Assembly: GCA_003133205.1 (NCBI GenBank)
Contig: PKWK01000300.1
Span: 1-25,742 of the forward strand
Origin: Granulicella sp.
GTDB taxonomy: Bacteria > Acidobacteriota > Terriglobia > Terriglobales > Acidobacteriaceae
DNA: 25,742 nucleotides
Direction: 5' to 3'
Of the stretch, positions 15,719-25,000 are shown piece after piece. The stretch's first letter is position 1. Every line of letters begins with the position of its first letter. Both the position numbers and the translations under genes were made by a program. The notes under the pieces are model-generated. The model did not search any database, was not told where the DNA came from, and saw nothing but the letters and a program-made list of their open reading frames with translations.

Positions 15719-15752
15719 ACGACATACTCCTTCATAGCCCCGTCTTGCTTAA

Positions 15753-15806
15753 GGGCACGGCTTTAACCGTGCCGTAACTACCGATTTGGATCGCGGCTTT
15801 AGCCGC
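15753..15806. repeat. Double hairpin repeat between preA and hydA
   Basis: Stem GGCACGG (15754-15760) pairs with CCGTGCC (15767-15773), and a second stem GCGGC (15793-15797) pairs with GCCGC (15802-15806); each encloses a loop containing CTTTA or TTTA. It lies within an operon and could be a partial terminator, an mRNA-stability element or simply a dispersed repeat. Confidence 0.5.
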
Positions 15807-15833
15807 TGAGGTCATCTTTCTTGCGTGTTTGCA

Positions 15834-15911
15834 ACCATTCCGCACGTCCGCTTCTCAATTCTGCGTTTCTCTGCCTCTATCCTGCCCTCTCCACCATTCC
15901 GCACGTCCGCT
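15834..15911. repeat. 19-bp direct duplication at the 3' end of preA
   Basis: ACCATTCCGCACGTCCGCT occurs at 15893-15911, inside the last codons of preA (ERTCGMVER), and again identically at 15834-15852, 59 bp further downstream beyond the stop. Confidence 0.7.
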
Positions 15912-17274
15912 CCGCCCAGGTCTCTGGCGCCAATCCGTTCGAGCGCTCGACCATCGTGATGCATTGATCCACCGGGCAAACCAGCGAACACAGATTGCAC
16001 CCCACGCACTCCGTCTCATCCACCCGCGGAATTCGATCCAGCGACGTGGCATACGCTCCCACGTGCCCCTTCGGTGGATCGAGCTTCGGAATCGGCGTCA
16101 CCACAATCCTCTCCCGGCCTGCCTCATGCGGCTTCGCGTGGACCTCCACATGCCCATCCACCGGCCCCGTCACGCGGTCCAGATGAATGCACTGGTGTGC
16201 GCCATCCCAGCACGCGATATGGCAAAGCTGGCACCCGATGCACAGCGCCTCATCGATCTGCGCCACAATCCTGTAGTTCAGATTCAGGTGCTTCCACTCC
16301 GTTACCTTCGCCAGGCTCTTCCCGCGAAAGTCGTCGACGGTTACAAATCCCTTCTCGTCCATCCAATTCGACAGACCATCGATCATGTCCTCGACGATTC
16401 TGTAACCAAAATGCATCGCCGCCGTGCAAACCTGCACTGTCCCACAGCCCATCAGCATAAACTCTGCCGCGTCGCGCCAGTTGCCGATGCCGCCAATCCC
16501 GCTCATTGGAATCGGAGGCCCATCCACCATATCGGAATTCACCTGCTGAATCATATTCAACGCAATCGGCTTCACGGCCGGCCCACAGTACCCGCCATGG
16601 GAACTCTTCCCATCCACATTCGGTCGCGGCTCAAACGTGTCGAGATCGATTCCGGTAATCGAGTTGATCGTATTAATCGCGCTCAGCCCATCGGCGCCCG
16701 CCCGTTTTGCCGCCCGCGCAACCACGCGGATATCCGTGATATTCGGTGTCAACTTCACCAGCACGGGCGTCCGCGCCGCTTCCTTTACCCACTCCGTAAT
16801 CATCTGCGCGTACTCCGGTACCTGCCCCACCGCGGACCCCATCCCGCGCTCGCTCATCCCGTGCGGACAGCCGAAGTTCAGCTCCAACCCATCCGCGCCC
16901 GCACCCTCCGCCCGCTTCACCATCTCGTGCCACGTCTCGCGCTTCGACTCCACCATCAGCGACGCGATCACTGCATGCTTCGGATAGCGCTTCTTCACTT
17001 CCTCAATCTCGCGCAGGTTCACTTCAATCGGCCGGTCGCTGATCAACTCAATGTTGTTGAACCCCATCATCCTCTGAGCGCTCCAATCAATCGACGAATA
17101 GCGCGAGCTGACATTTGTAATTGGCTCCCCGATCGTCTTCCACACCGCCCCGCCCCACCCCGCATCGAAGGCGCGCATTACCTGCTCGCCGCAGTTGGTC
17201 GGAGGCGCGCTCGCCAGCCAGAAAGGGTTTGGGCACTTAATGCCGCCCGCAAAATTCGTCGTCAGATCAGCCAA
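15877..17274 (-). CDS. preA: NAD-dependent dihydropyrimidine dehydrogenase, catalytic subunit PreA
   Basis: Reduces uracil or thymine to the 5,6-dihydro base together with PreT. The 465-residue protein has an FMN-binding dihydroorotate-dehydrogenase-like barrel (1-310) with GWGGAVWKTIG (39-49), the catalytic Cys136 in NFGCPHGMSERGMG, KLTPNITDI, AINTINSITGID and SGIGGI; then two 4Fe-4S motifs, CIGCQLCHIAC (345-355) and CVGCNLCSLVC (423-433). The stretch between the two clusters is ~67 residues, clearly longer than in E. coli PreA. The start is TTG at 17274, backed by a GGAGG located inside the end of preT; it overlaps preT by eight bases, indicating coupling. Confidence 0.95.
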   Translation of the reverse strand: MADLTTNFAGGIKCPNPFWLASAPPTNCGEQVMRAFDAGWGGAVWKTIGEPITNVSSRYSSIDWSAQRMMGFNNIELISDRPIEVNLREIEEVKKRYPKHAVIASLMVESKRETWHEMVKRAEGAGADGLELNFGCPHGMSERGMGSAVGQVPEYAQMITEWVKEAARTPVLVKLTPNITDIRVVARAAKRAGADGLSAINTINSITGIDLDTFEPRPNVDGKSSHGGYCGPAVKPIALNMIQQVNSDMVDGPPIPMSGIGGIGNWRDAAEFMLMGCGTVQVCTAAMHFGYRIVEDMIDGLSNWMDEKGFVTVDDFRGKSLAKVTEWKHLNLNYRIVAQIDEALCIGCQLCHIACWDGAHQCIHLDRVTGPVDGHVEVHAKPHEAGRERIVVTPIPKLDPPKGHVGAYATSLDRIPRVDETECVGCNLCSLVCPVDQCITMVERSNGLAPETWAERTCGMVERAG

Positions 17275-18709
17275 CGTGTGCCTCCGTCCGTGTGCTCAAC
17301 CAACCTGCAATTCCCAACGCCGCCCGCTTGCCATCCGCTACCGCATCCACCACCTCGCGCCCGCCGTTCACGCAATCCCCGCCGGCAAAATACTTGGGAT
17401 TCTTCGTCTGCCCCGTAGCTCGGTCGATCACCACTCGCCCGCGGTCCATCGTCACTCCTCGCGCCTGCACCAGCAACTCCACCAGCGGCGACTGCCCAAT
17501 CGCAGGAATCACCACATCGCATTCAACGGTAAACTCCGAACCTTTCAAAGGCTGGAGGCTTCCCGATTCATCCGTCTCAACCCACATACAGGTGAGTGAA
17601 ATCCCGTGCTCGGTCTCGCGCAACGCCACCGGAAGCGTTCCCCAAAAGAACTCCACGCCCTCACGCAATGCATGGTCATACTCAAAGGCGAACGCCGAAA
17701 TATTCTCCCGCTGCCGCCGATAGAGAATCGTTACCTCTTCTGCGCCCAGTCGCTTCGCCGCGCAAGCTGCATCGATCGCCGTATTCCCCGCGCCAATCAC
17801 CACGACCCTTTTGGCCACGCTCAGCCGCTCGCCCGTCTTGTACCCGGCAATAAAGTCCAGAGCATCGACTACTCCTACTGACGCGCCAATGCCCGCTGCC
17901 GAGCTTTCCCGAACCGAGTCTGCACCCTCCACCGCCAGCCGATGCATCGCACCCAGCCCCACCCCCAGAAAAACCGCATCGAACTCGCGCTCAAGCTCCG
18001 CCAAACCCGCCGCGTCGACCTCCCGCATCTCGAACTCCACACCCAGCTTGCGGACCATCTCAACCTCGCGCAGGCTGTCCGCCGTGCGCAGTTTGTACTC
18101 TGCCACGCCGTAGGTATTCAACCCGCCCGGCAGCGCGCGCCGGTCGATCACAGTGACTTGAAAGCCGAGCTGCCGCAACTCCGCAGCACACGCCAGGCTC
18201 GCCGGCCCTGCCCCGATGCATGCCACCCGCTCGGCTCGCTCCTCGCGCTGGCGCAGCGGCAGTTTCCCCCCCGCGCCGTAAAACGTCTCCATTGCGAACC
18301 GTTGCAGCCGGCCAATCTCGATCGGCCTCTCGTGCTTCCCATGCATCACGCACGAGCCTTCGCACAGCACCTCTACCGGGCACACCCGCGAGCAACTCGC
18401 CCCCAGAACATTCGCCTCCAGGATCGACTTTGCCGACCCCATCACGTTGCCTGAAGCAATTTTCTTGATGAACCGCGGCACATCGATGTGGGTTGGACAA
18501 GCGCTCATACAAGGCGCGTCGAAGCAGTTCAGGCACCGATTCGCCTCCACCACCGCCGCCCGCGAATCGAACTCCGGATGCAGATCCGGAAACCGCGCCG
18601 CTACCTCTGGATGTCCAACGAATGCTCCGTCCACTTTGCTCGTCCCCCCTCGTCCTTGCCTTGGAACCGCCAGGTCTATTCGCGTCGCGCAGATACCGTT
18701 GATTTCCAC
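17267..18709 (-). CDS. preT: NAD-dependent dihydropyrimidine dehydrogenase, electron-transfer subunit PreT
   Basis: A 480-residue flavoprotein that passes electrons from NAD(P)H to PreA. The N-terminal cluster domain carries CLNCFDAPCMSAC (Cys59, 62, 67, 71) and CSRVCPVEVLCEGSC (Cys106, 110, 116, 120), as in GltD-type reductases. The FAD Rossmann motif is ACIGAGPASLACA (about 163-175), the NAD(P) motif VVVIGAGNTAIDAA (about 302-315), and the second FAD motif KYFAGGDCVNGGREVVDAV is near the C-terminus. The only plausible start is GTG at 18709; an out-of-frame ATG overlaps it and no Shine-Dalgarno is evident. It is the first gene of the operon preT-preA-hydA-NCS1. Confidence 0.95.
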   Translation of the reverse strand: MEINGICATRIDLAVPRQGRGGTSKVDGAFVGHPEVAARFPDLHPEFDSRAAVVEANRCLNCFDAPCMSACPTHIDVPRFIKKIASGNVMGSAKSILEANVLGASCSRVCPVEVLCEGSCVMHGKHERPIEIGRLQRFAMETFYGAGGKLPLRQREERAERVACIGAGPASLACAAELRQLGFQVTVIDRRALPGGLNTYGVAEYKLRTADSLREVEMVRKLGVEFEMREVDAAGLAELEREFDAVFLGVGLGAMHRLAVEGADSVRESSAAGIGASVGVVDALDFIAGYKTGERLSVAKRVVVIGAGNTAIDAACAAKRLGAEEVTILYRRQRENISAFAFEYDHALREGVEFFWGTLPVALRETEHGISLTCMWVETDESGSLQPLKGSEFTVECDVVIPAIGQSPLVELLVQARGVTMDRGRVVIDRATGQTKNPKYFAGGDCVNGGREVVDAVADGKRAALGIAGWLSTRTEAHVG

Positions 18710-19004
18710 ATCAGACCGACCAGCAACCCCCGGCTTACGCCAATCCTATCGGACCGTCTAAAAAGAAGGAACGCTCCGGCGATCCCTCTATATAATTGGC
18801 GAGAATTACGTGCAGAGAGTGAACCTTAGCCCAGCATCTCGTTCAAGTCAATCCATGTTCCGCACCACGGGCTTTCCGGGGCATCGGACTTGAACTGGAT
18901 CGCCACTTGGAGTATTCGCGGCACGCAGGGCACATTTTGTAATCTAGTAGACTTTTGATACCGTCAAAAGGTTTATCATCGGGTATACGGCAATCCTTGA
19001 CTAC
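18710..19004. promoter_or_regulatory. Divergent intergenic region preT / SGNH gene, with inverted repeat
   Basis: About 295 bp between divergently transcribed units, so both promoters should lie here. A 7-bp inverted repeat CTTTTGA-N5-TCAAAAG is at 18952-18970, 35 bp before the ATG at 19005, and could be an operator. On the preT side an AT-rich block (CTATATAATT, near 18788-18797) is the best candidate for a -10 region, but I cannot define a full promoter. No protein-coding gene is supported. Confidence 0.35.
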
Positions 19005-20105
19005 ATGAATGCAGCTACAGACTTGGCACTTGTCCCCATCCTCATAACAGAGCAGGATCACGCTCCCCGCGCGGCTCATGCCCCACCATTGACGCCGCCA
19101 CAGGCGGCCAAGCGCTATTGCCTGCTCCTTTTCCTCCTCCCCATGCTGGCTATCCCCGCGTGCATCCGCCTGGGTTGCTCGGACTTCTTCCTGCGCCATG
19201 GCGCCAGCGTTTGGGTGCAGTCCAACGATGCCGTCTTCAGTATGCGCGACCGGGATTGCGACGTCCTCATCTTCGGCGACTCGACCGCGATGACCGGAAT
19301 CGACCCCGATGTGGTCGAACGCAACACCGGGTTCAAGACCTGCAACATAGCCGTCACCAACTCCGTCCTCGCGGTCACCCACAATCTCACGCTCAACCGC
19401 TATCTTGCCAATAATGCCAAGCCGCGGGTGCTCCTCGTGCAACTCTCGCCCGATGGCTTCCAGCCGGAGAGCAATGCCTGGGACCAAACTGTGTACCCCG
19501 AAGGGCTGCTTGAGTTGCTGCGCCACGGCAGCCCCGCCGAGAGCCGCCATGTGCTGCTCACCCATCCCCAGGAGGCCATCGCCTTCGCTGGATATGCGGC
19601 CGGCTTCTCGGTCTACTCCGTCGTCAAAGACATCTGGTTCCACGCCACCAACCTGCGCCCGGAAGAGGATACCGTCACCATCCACAACGGCTTCTTCACC
19701 CCGCCCTCCCCGGCCAGCACCTCCTGCGAGCCCGGTGCCACCTTCTCCGATCCCCGGGCCGGCGGCGGTTACCCGCGCACCGTCGTCGGGGAATACGAGA
19801 ACGGCTACGCCAACCGCTCAGGCATCGTGCTGGTCAATGTCGCTCCCATCCCTTCCTGCGACCAGAACCTTGCCGCATTCAGCTCGGAGTTGAACGGCGT
19901 CACTAGCAACTCACTCCTGCCCCTGCCCGTCGGCCTCTTCAACGACCCCCGGCACTACACCGCCGTCGGCTCGGCCGTCGTCTCCCGACTGGTCGCCCAG
20001 GAACTTAACGCCGTTGCTCAGCGCAATCCCCAGATCGACGACCGCGCCCCCACCCCCGCTCCCCGTATTGTCGCCACATTGCAACGGACCCGCCTTGACC
20101 GCTAG
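19005..20105 (+). CDS. Membrane-anchored SGNH-hydrolase-like protein, partner of the MBOAT acyltransferase
   Basis: A 366-residue protein with a cytoplasmic N-terminus, one hydrophobic anchor (about 38-56, YCLLLFLLPMLAIPACI) and an extracytoplasmic SGNH-like domain. Seen: block I FGDSTAMTGIDP with the nucleophile-type Gly-Asp-Ser at 91-93, a strand-turn VLLVQLSPDGF (142-152), and a C-terminal FNDPRHYTAVGS where Asp314-x-x-His317 fits the catalytic Asp-His. Such proteins transfer or hydrolyse acetyl groups on polysaccharides and are regularly encoded next to MBOAT proteins, as here (154 bp upstream of one). The ATG at 19005 is chosen because it precedes the anchor; no strong ribosome binding site is visible. 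Substrate polymer unknown. Confidence 0.7.
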   Translation: MNAATDLALVPILITEQDHAPRAAHAPPLTPPQAAKRYCLLLFLLPMLAIPACIRLGCSDFFLRHGASVWVQSNDAVFSMRDRDCDVLIFGDSTAMTGIDPDVVERNTGFKTCNIAVTNSVLAVTHNLTLNRYLANNAKPRVLLVQLSPDGFQPESNAWDQTVYPEGLLELLRHGSPAESRHVLLTHPQEAIAFAGYAAGFSVYSVVKDIWFHATNLRPEEDTVTIHNGFFTPPSPASTSCEPGATFSDPRAGGGYPRTVVGEYENGYANRSGIVLVNVAPIPSCDQNLAAFSSELNGVTSNSLLPLPVGLFNDPRHYTAVGSAVVSRLVAQELNAVAQRNPQIDDRAPTPAPRIVATLQRTRLDR

Positions 20106-20259
20106 CTCGCCTTAGCTTGGCCGCGGCGCCCTCGATTGCTTTAGCTATCCCCCGACACACATCGTGGCCTTCGTCTATCCTCAATTAGCCCCATAGCGTC
20201 CGCTGGCGCCGCTGCGTCTTTCACGAACAACTGCCAAATAGCAACTACCAACTGCTCCT

Positions 20260-21879
20260 ATGCTCTTCAACTCCCTCCCGTTCCTCTTTGTCTTCCTGCC
20301 CATCACTATGCTGGGCTTCCATCTGCTAGGGCGCTATGGCCGCCGCCCTGTCATCGCCTGGTTGGCCATGATGTCGGTCGTTTTTTATGCCAAATGGAAC
20401 ATGCTGTACGTCCTTTTCCTGCTTGGCTCCATCCTGGTCAACTACATCGTCGCCCGCGCCGTCGGTGTCGCGCCGGAGAACTCCACCCGCCGCAAGCATC
20501 TGTTGACCTTTGGCATCGCCCTCAACCTGCTGGCCCTCTTCTACTTCAAGTACCTCTACAAGGTCCTTCTGACGGTCAAGGCGCTGCATCTCGCCAACCT
20601 CAACCCGCATCCCATCCTGCTTCCGCTGGGCATCTCCTTCTTCACCTTCACGCAGATCTCCTACTTGGTCGATCTAGCTCAGGGGCAGGCGGAAGTTCAG
20701 GATTTCCTCTCCTATCTCCTCTTTGTCACCTTCTTCCCCCACCTCATCGCTGGCCCCATCCTCCACCACAAGGAGATGATGCCTCAATTCGGTCGCATAC
20801 GCCCGGAAGACGAGGCAAAAAGCCTCGATCAGGCCCTGACACCGGTCCCGCCTGCGCGCCGATTCGTCCTCCGTCCCGAGGACGTCTCCCTGGGCGTCAC
20901 GTGGTTCCTCCTGGGCCTCGCCAAAAAAGTCCTCATCGCCGACAGGCTCGCTCCCACTGCCGACATAGCCTTCCGCAACGCCGGCTCGCTCTCCGCCGCC
21001 AACGCCTGGACCGGCCTCATCGTCTACTCCATGCAGCTCTACTTCGACTTTTCCGGCTACTCCGACATGGCCCTCGGTCTCGCCCGCATCTTCTCCATCC
21101 GCTTCCCCCTCAACTTCGACTCGCCCTACAAGGCCACCAGCGTCACCGAGTACTGGCAACGCTGGCACATGACCCTGACCCGCTACATCACCCTCTACCT
21201 CTATAACCCGCTGCTCCTTTCCGTGCAGCGCCGCCGCCTGGCTGCCGGCCGCAGAATCTCCCGCAAGTCGCTTACGACCATCGGCGGATTCACTGCCATG
21301 GTCGCCTACCCCACCATGCTCACCATGCTGCTCACCGGCATCTGGCACGGAGCCGGCTTGCACTTCATCATCTTTGGCGTCATCCATGGCATTTACCTGA
21401 CCGCAAACCAGGCCTGGCGCCACTTCCGCCAGCGCATCCACAACGCGCCGGCTCCGCCCAAGCCCGCCGGCCTCACGCGCCTCGCCATGATGATCGGCGT
21501 CTACTTTCAGGTCACCTTCGCCGTCATCTTCTTCCGGTCCGAATCAACCATGTCCGCCTTCGCCCTCATCGCCGACATGTTTGGCCGCAATAGCGCCGGC
21601 CGCTTCGACGAGTTGATGGCCGGAGCGTTCGCCTTCGCGCTCTTTCCGGTCGTCTGGTTCTTCCCCAACACCCAACAAATCCTCGGCCAGGAGACCGGCC
21701 CCGGAGGCATCGCCCCCTCTCCCGGCACGCCCAACGTCAACCCTGTCGCGGCTCCCACCCTGTTTCCAGGCCTGCGCTGGCGTCCAAACCTGGGCTGGGC
21801 CGTCCTCATGGCCGTACTCTTCTTCGCGGTGCTCGTAAACCTCGACAGCACTACATCTTTCCTCTACTTCCAGTTTTAA
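20260..21879 (+). CDS. MBOAT-family O-acyltransferase (AlgI/DltB type)
   Basis: A 539-residue polytopic inner-membrane protein that moves an acyl (usually acetyl) group across the membrane for modification of an exported polymer. Family landmarks: MLFNSLPFLFVFLPI start, LPLGISFFTFTQISYLVD (121-138), FFPHLIAGPILHHKEM (158-173), YFDFSGYSDMALGLA (261-275), FPLNFDSPYKA..VTEYWQRWHMTLTRY with His303 (282-309), and TGIWHGAGLHFIIFGVIHG with the invariant His363 (359-377). A ~30-residue Pro/Gly/Asn-rich loop (about 475-505) precedes the last helix and is longer than usual. It is most likely co-expressed with the SGNH-like gene upstream; the substrate could be an alginate-, cellulose- or other exopolysaccharide. 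Confidence 0.92.
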   Translation: MLFNSLPFLFVFLPITMLGFHLLGRYGRRPVIAWLAMMSVVFYAKWNMLYVLFLLGSILVNYIVARAVGVAPENSTRRKHLLTFGIALNLLALFYFKYLYKVLLTVKALHLANLNPHPILLPLGISFFTFTQISYLVDLAQGQAEVQDFLSYLLFVTFFPHLIAGPILHHKEMMPQFGRIRPEDEAKSLDQALTPVPPARRFVLRPEDVSLGVTWFLLGLAKKVLIADRLAPTADIAFRNAGSLSAANAWTGLIVYSMQLYFDFSGYSDMALGLARIFSIRFPLNFDSPYKATSVTEYWQRWHMTLTRYITLYLYNPLLLSVQRRRLAAGRRISRKSLTTIGGFTAMVAYPTMLTMLLTGIWHGAGLHFIIFGVIHGIYLTANQAWRHFRQRIHNAPAPPKPAGLTRLAMMIGVYFQVTFAVIFFRSESTMSAFALIADMFGRNSAGRFDELMAGAFAFALFPVVWFFPNTQQILGQETGPGGIAPSPGTPNVNPVAAPTLFPGLRWRPNLGWAVLMAVLFFAVLVNLDSTTSFLYFQF

Positions 21880-21970
21880 GTGACCTATGGGCAGACGAAC
21901 TGTGTCCCCCTACACTAGGTTCTTGGTCATTAATCACGGATAAGTATATTTATAATGTGCAGTTTATCTC

Positions 21971-21999
21971 TTGACAAGCTATTTTTGCAGGGTGTAAAT
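21971..21999 (+). promoter_or_regulatory. Candidate promoter of the TonB-dependent receptor gene
   Basis: TTGACA at 21971-21976, then 16 bp to TGTAAA (21993-21998) or 17 bp to GTAAAT. The start codon follows 11-12 bases later, so the leader would be very short and no Shine-Dalgarno is present. A separate TATAAT at 21951-21956 has no good -35. Confidence 0.45.
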
Positions 22000-22010
22000 T
22001 CCCGCGCATC

Positions 22011-25000
22011 ATGAAATCCCTATCGAAATTATTCTCCTATCGCACTGGAAACGCAGTCGGAATCCTGGTGCTGGGTCTGCTGGTTTTCACCGCGCAGGCG
22101 GCTGCTCAAGGTTACGGATCGATCGTTGGGACGGTCGCTGATCCTTCGGGGGCGATCGTCGCGTCGGCCACGGTTACGGCAACGCAGACTGATACCGGAC
22201 GACAGACCGTTGTGACGACAGGGCAGGATGGGGCATTCGTGTTCCCAACACTGCTTCCGACGGCCTATTCCGTCTCGGTGGCATCGAAGGGCTTCCAGAA
22301 TTATCAGCAGTCGGGCATCGTGCTTCAGGCGGACCAGTCAGTGACGCTCAAGGTGCGGCTGGCCATAGGTGCGGCGACCGAGACCGTAGAAGTGACGGGC
22401 GCAGTTCCTCAGGTCGATACGACCTCAGGAACGCTATCCCAGGTCATCGACCAGGCTCGCGTCGTCGATCTGCCGCTGAATGGCAGAAACGCGGCTACTC
22501 TTATAACGCTGGTCGCGGGCGTAGTCGACGCAACCAACGAAGGCAACGGAGTCAACCAGGGCAATGGAAAGACGTTTCCCGCTGCGGTAGTTACCAGCGC
22601 GAACGGAACGCTGCCCAACCAGTCGAACTACCTGCTCAACGGCGGCAACAATGTGGATGAGATGACCAACGTGAACGGGCCGTTTCCGTTCCCGGATGCG
22701 TTGCAGGAATTCAGCGTGCAGACGAGCAACTACAACGCGGAATTCGGTCAAAGCGCCGGCGCGGTCGTCAACATCGTTACCAAATCCGGAGGAAACCGGT
22801 TCCACGGCGACGCATTCGAGTTTCTGCGCAATGGGTACTTCAACGCCACGCCGCACTTCTCGTCAACTCCAGACACCCTGCATAGGCACCAGTTCGGCGG
22901 CACCATCGGCGGCCCGGTTATTATCCCGCATTTCTCGACCGGGGCCCGCACCCAGTTCTTCTTCGGCTATCAGCACACGCTCTATCACCTGAGTTCGACC
23001 ACCGGTATAACGACGGTTCCAACCCTGGCGGAAGAAGGGAGCGCTCCCGGCATCAGCTATGCTGATTATGGCAATTTGTGTAACACTGCATCCGGCAACT
23101 CCTTCAATGCAAGTGGTTTATGTGTTAATGCGGGCGGAGTTGCGGTCCCCGCCCAACAGATTAGCAATCCATTTACAAATGTGGCATATCCGCTGAACCG
23201 AATTCCTGCCAGCGACTTCAGTCCGACTTCTGCGGCGTACGAGAAGGTTTTTCCCACGTACCCCAGCCCGGAAGCACCCGGGGTGATCGGAGGCCAAGTT
23301 AACTTCCTCCGAGCCACAGTTCAGTTCTTCGACGAATACATTGCACGTGTAGACCACGCCCTGAGCGACAAGGACCACCTCTTTGGCCACTACTATTCGA
23401 ATTACTTCGAACAGGCGCCCGTATATGTCCCCACCATGTTGGCCAGCTACACGTCGTATTTCAACACCCGTTACCAGAATGCGCTGCTCTCTGAGCAGCA
23501 CGCTTTCACCAATAGTTTGGTGAACAACCTGATCCTCAACTATCAGCGCGAAGTGGCCCTGCGCGGCGGGCCTCCGGGAAGTCCCAACATTACCGCGTTT
23601 GGAGTAAGCAACATCTGGCAGCCGGCGACCGGCCCGTATCTCGCTGCGACGATCACCGGATATTTCGGGGCGTCGTCCTCGGCGTTTGCCTCCTGGTACC
23701 GCAACAACTACACCTTCAACGACGACCTGCACTGGGTCAAGGGCACGCATAACATTGCATTTGGCGGGCACTTTGAGCTGAGCAAGTTCGACGTGATCAA
23801 CGTATACCAGTCGTACGGCGGCTTTGGTTTCAATTCGGTCACCAACAAAATCGGCAGCACGACCTATCAATACCCCAATGCAATGGCGAATTACCAGTTA
23901 GGCTTCATGAGTGGGTTTAACCAGGGAAACTACGAACTCGTCAACGACCGCAACCACTTCCCCGGGATCTACGGCCAGGATAGTTGGAAAGTGGCTCCCC
24001 GCCTCACCTTGAACTATGGCATCCGCTGGGAAGACTTCGCCCCATGGGCGAATCGGGTCGGTTCTCAGACCGCGTTCAATGCCACCAACTACGCGGCTAA
24101 CAAAGGTACTCCCCAGTTCACCACCCTGCCCGCCGGCATGATGCTCTCCGGCGATCCTGGCATGGCGAAGAACGGAGTGTACAGCAAACACGCGCAGTTC
24201 ATGCCTCGTGTCGGTTTTGCCCTGGACCTCGCGGGCGACGGCAAAACGGTAATACGCGGCGGCTCGGGCATCTTCTTCCAGGATCGCCTCCCCGGCTTCT
24301 TCAACCTCAGTCAGCCCAGCTTTGTGCCAAATACCATCTCCGTAACGCTGACCAACCCAGGGATGTACGGCGCCACGCCCGGCGTCAATCCCGGCGGACC
24401 ATTCGACAATCCGTATTGCACCGGATGCTCTGTGGGAGCGTATCCCAATCCGTTCCCCTTCACTCTGCCGTTCGCATCCAGCAAGGTCTTCCCGAACGCG
24501 TTCCAACTTGGGGAATATGATCCATCCGGCAACTTCCAGGTGCCGGTCACCTACGACTACAACCTGACCATCGAGCATCAGCTCGCTGCCAGTTGGGCCA
24601 TGCGCCTTGCCTATGTCGGCTCCGGTTCGCGCCATCAGTTTGTCAACCTGGAACTGAACCCCGCCGCTAACACCGGCTCCGGTCTGAGCACGAATCAGCG
24701 TCGGGTCTATAACACGGCTCCCACTGTCGGACCATGCACAACGGCCACGGGATGCGCCACAAGCTATTCCAACATCCTGCTGGCCAGCATGAGCGCCAAC
24801 GCGCATTACAACTCGTTCCAGGCCACACTGGAAAAGAAGATGTCGCGCGGCCTTTCGCTGCTGGCCAACTACACCTGGTCGAAATCCTACGATGATATGC
24901 CGCAAGCAACCAGGGTCTCAAACACAGAGGACCTGAATGCGGGCGAATCCTATGTGTATCCTCTCTATCCCGCGGGTGCGATAGGAATACCGGCGGGCGC

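Noticed and set aside
13081..15766. Long ORFs antisense or out of frame to the permease and dihydropyrimidinase (379 and 515 codons)
   Set aside because: Shadows produced by GC-rich third positions; the true frames carry complete family motifs and all metal ligands.
15753..15806. Rho-independent terminator ending preA
   Set aside because: Stems are separate and lack a following T run on the minus strand; the loops share CTTTA and look like dispersed repeats, and hydA lacks an obvious own promoter.
15829..17418. 529-codon plus-strand ORF over preA
   Set aside because: Antisense to preA, which has both 4Fe-4S motifs and the flavin barrel; the ORF translation is His/Arg/Pro-rich noise.
18843..19685. 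Minus-strand 280-codon ORF with CSC...CPAC near its end
   Set aside because: Mostly antisense to the SGNH-like gene; the two Cys pairs fall in the intergenic part and have no coherent zinc-finger spacing or start signal.
21951..21956. TATAAT as the -10 of the receptor promoter
   Set aside because: No -35-like hexamer at 16-18 bp upstream; TTGACA at 21971 with its own -10 is the better candidate.
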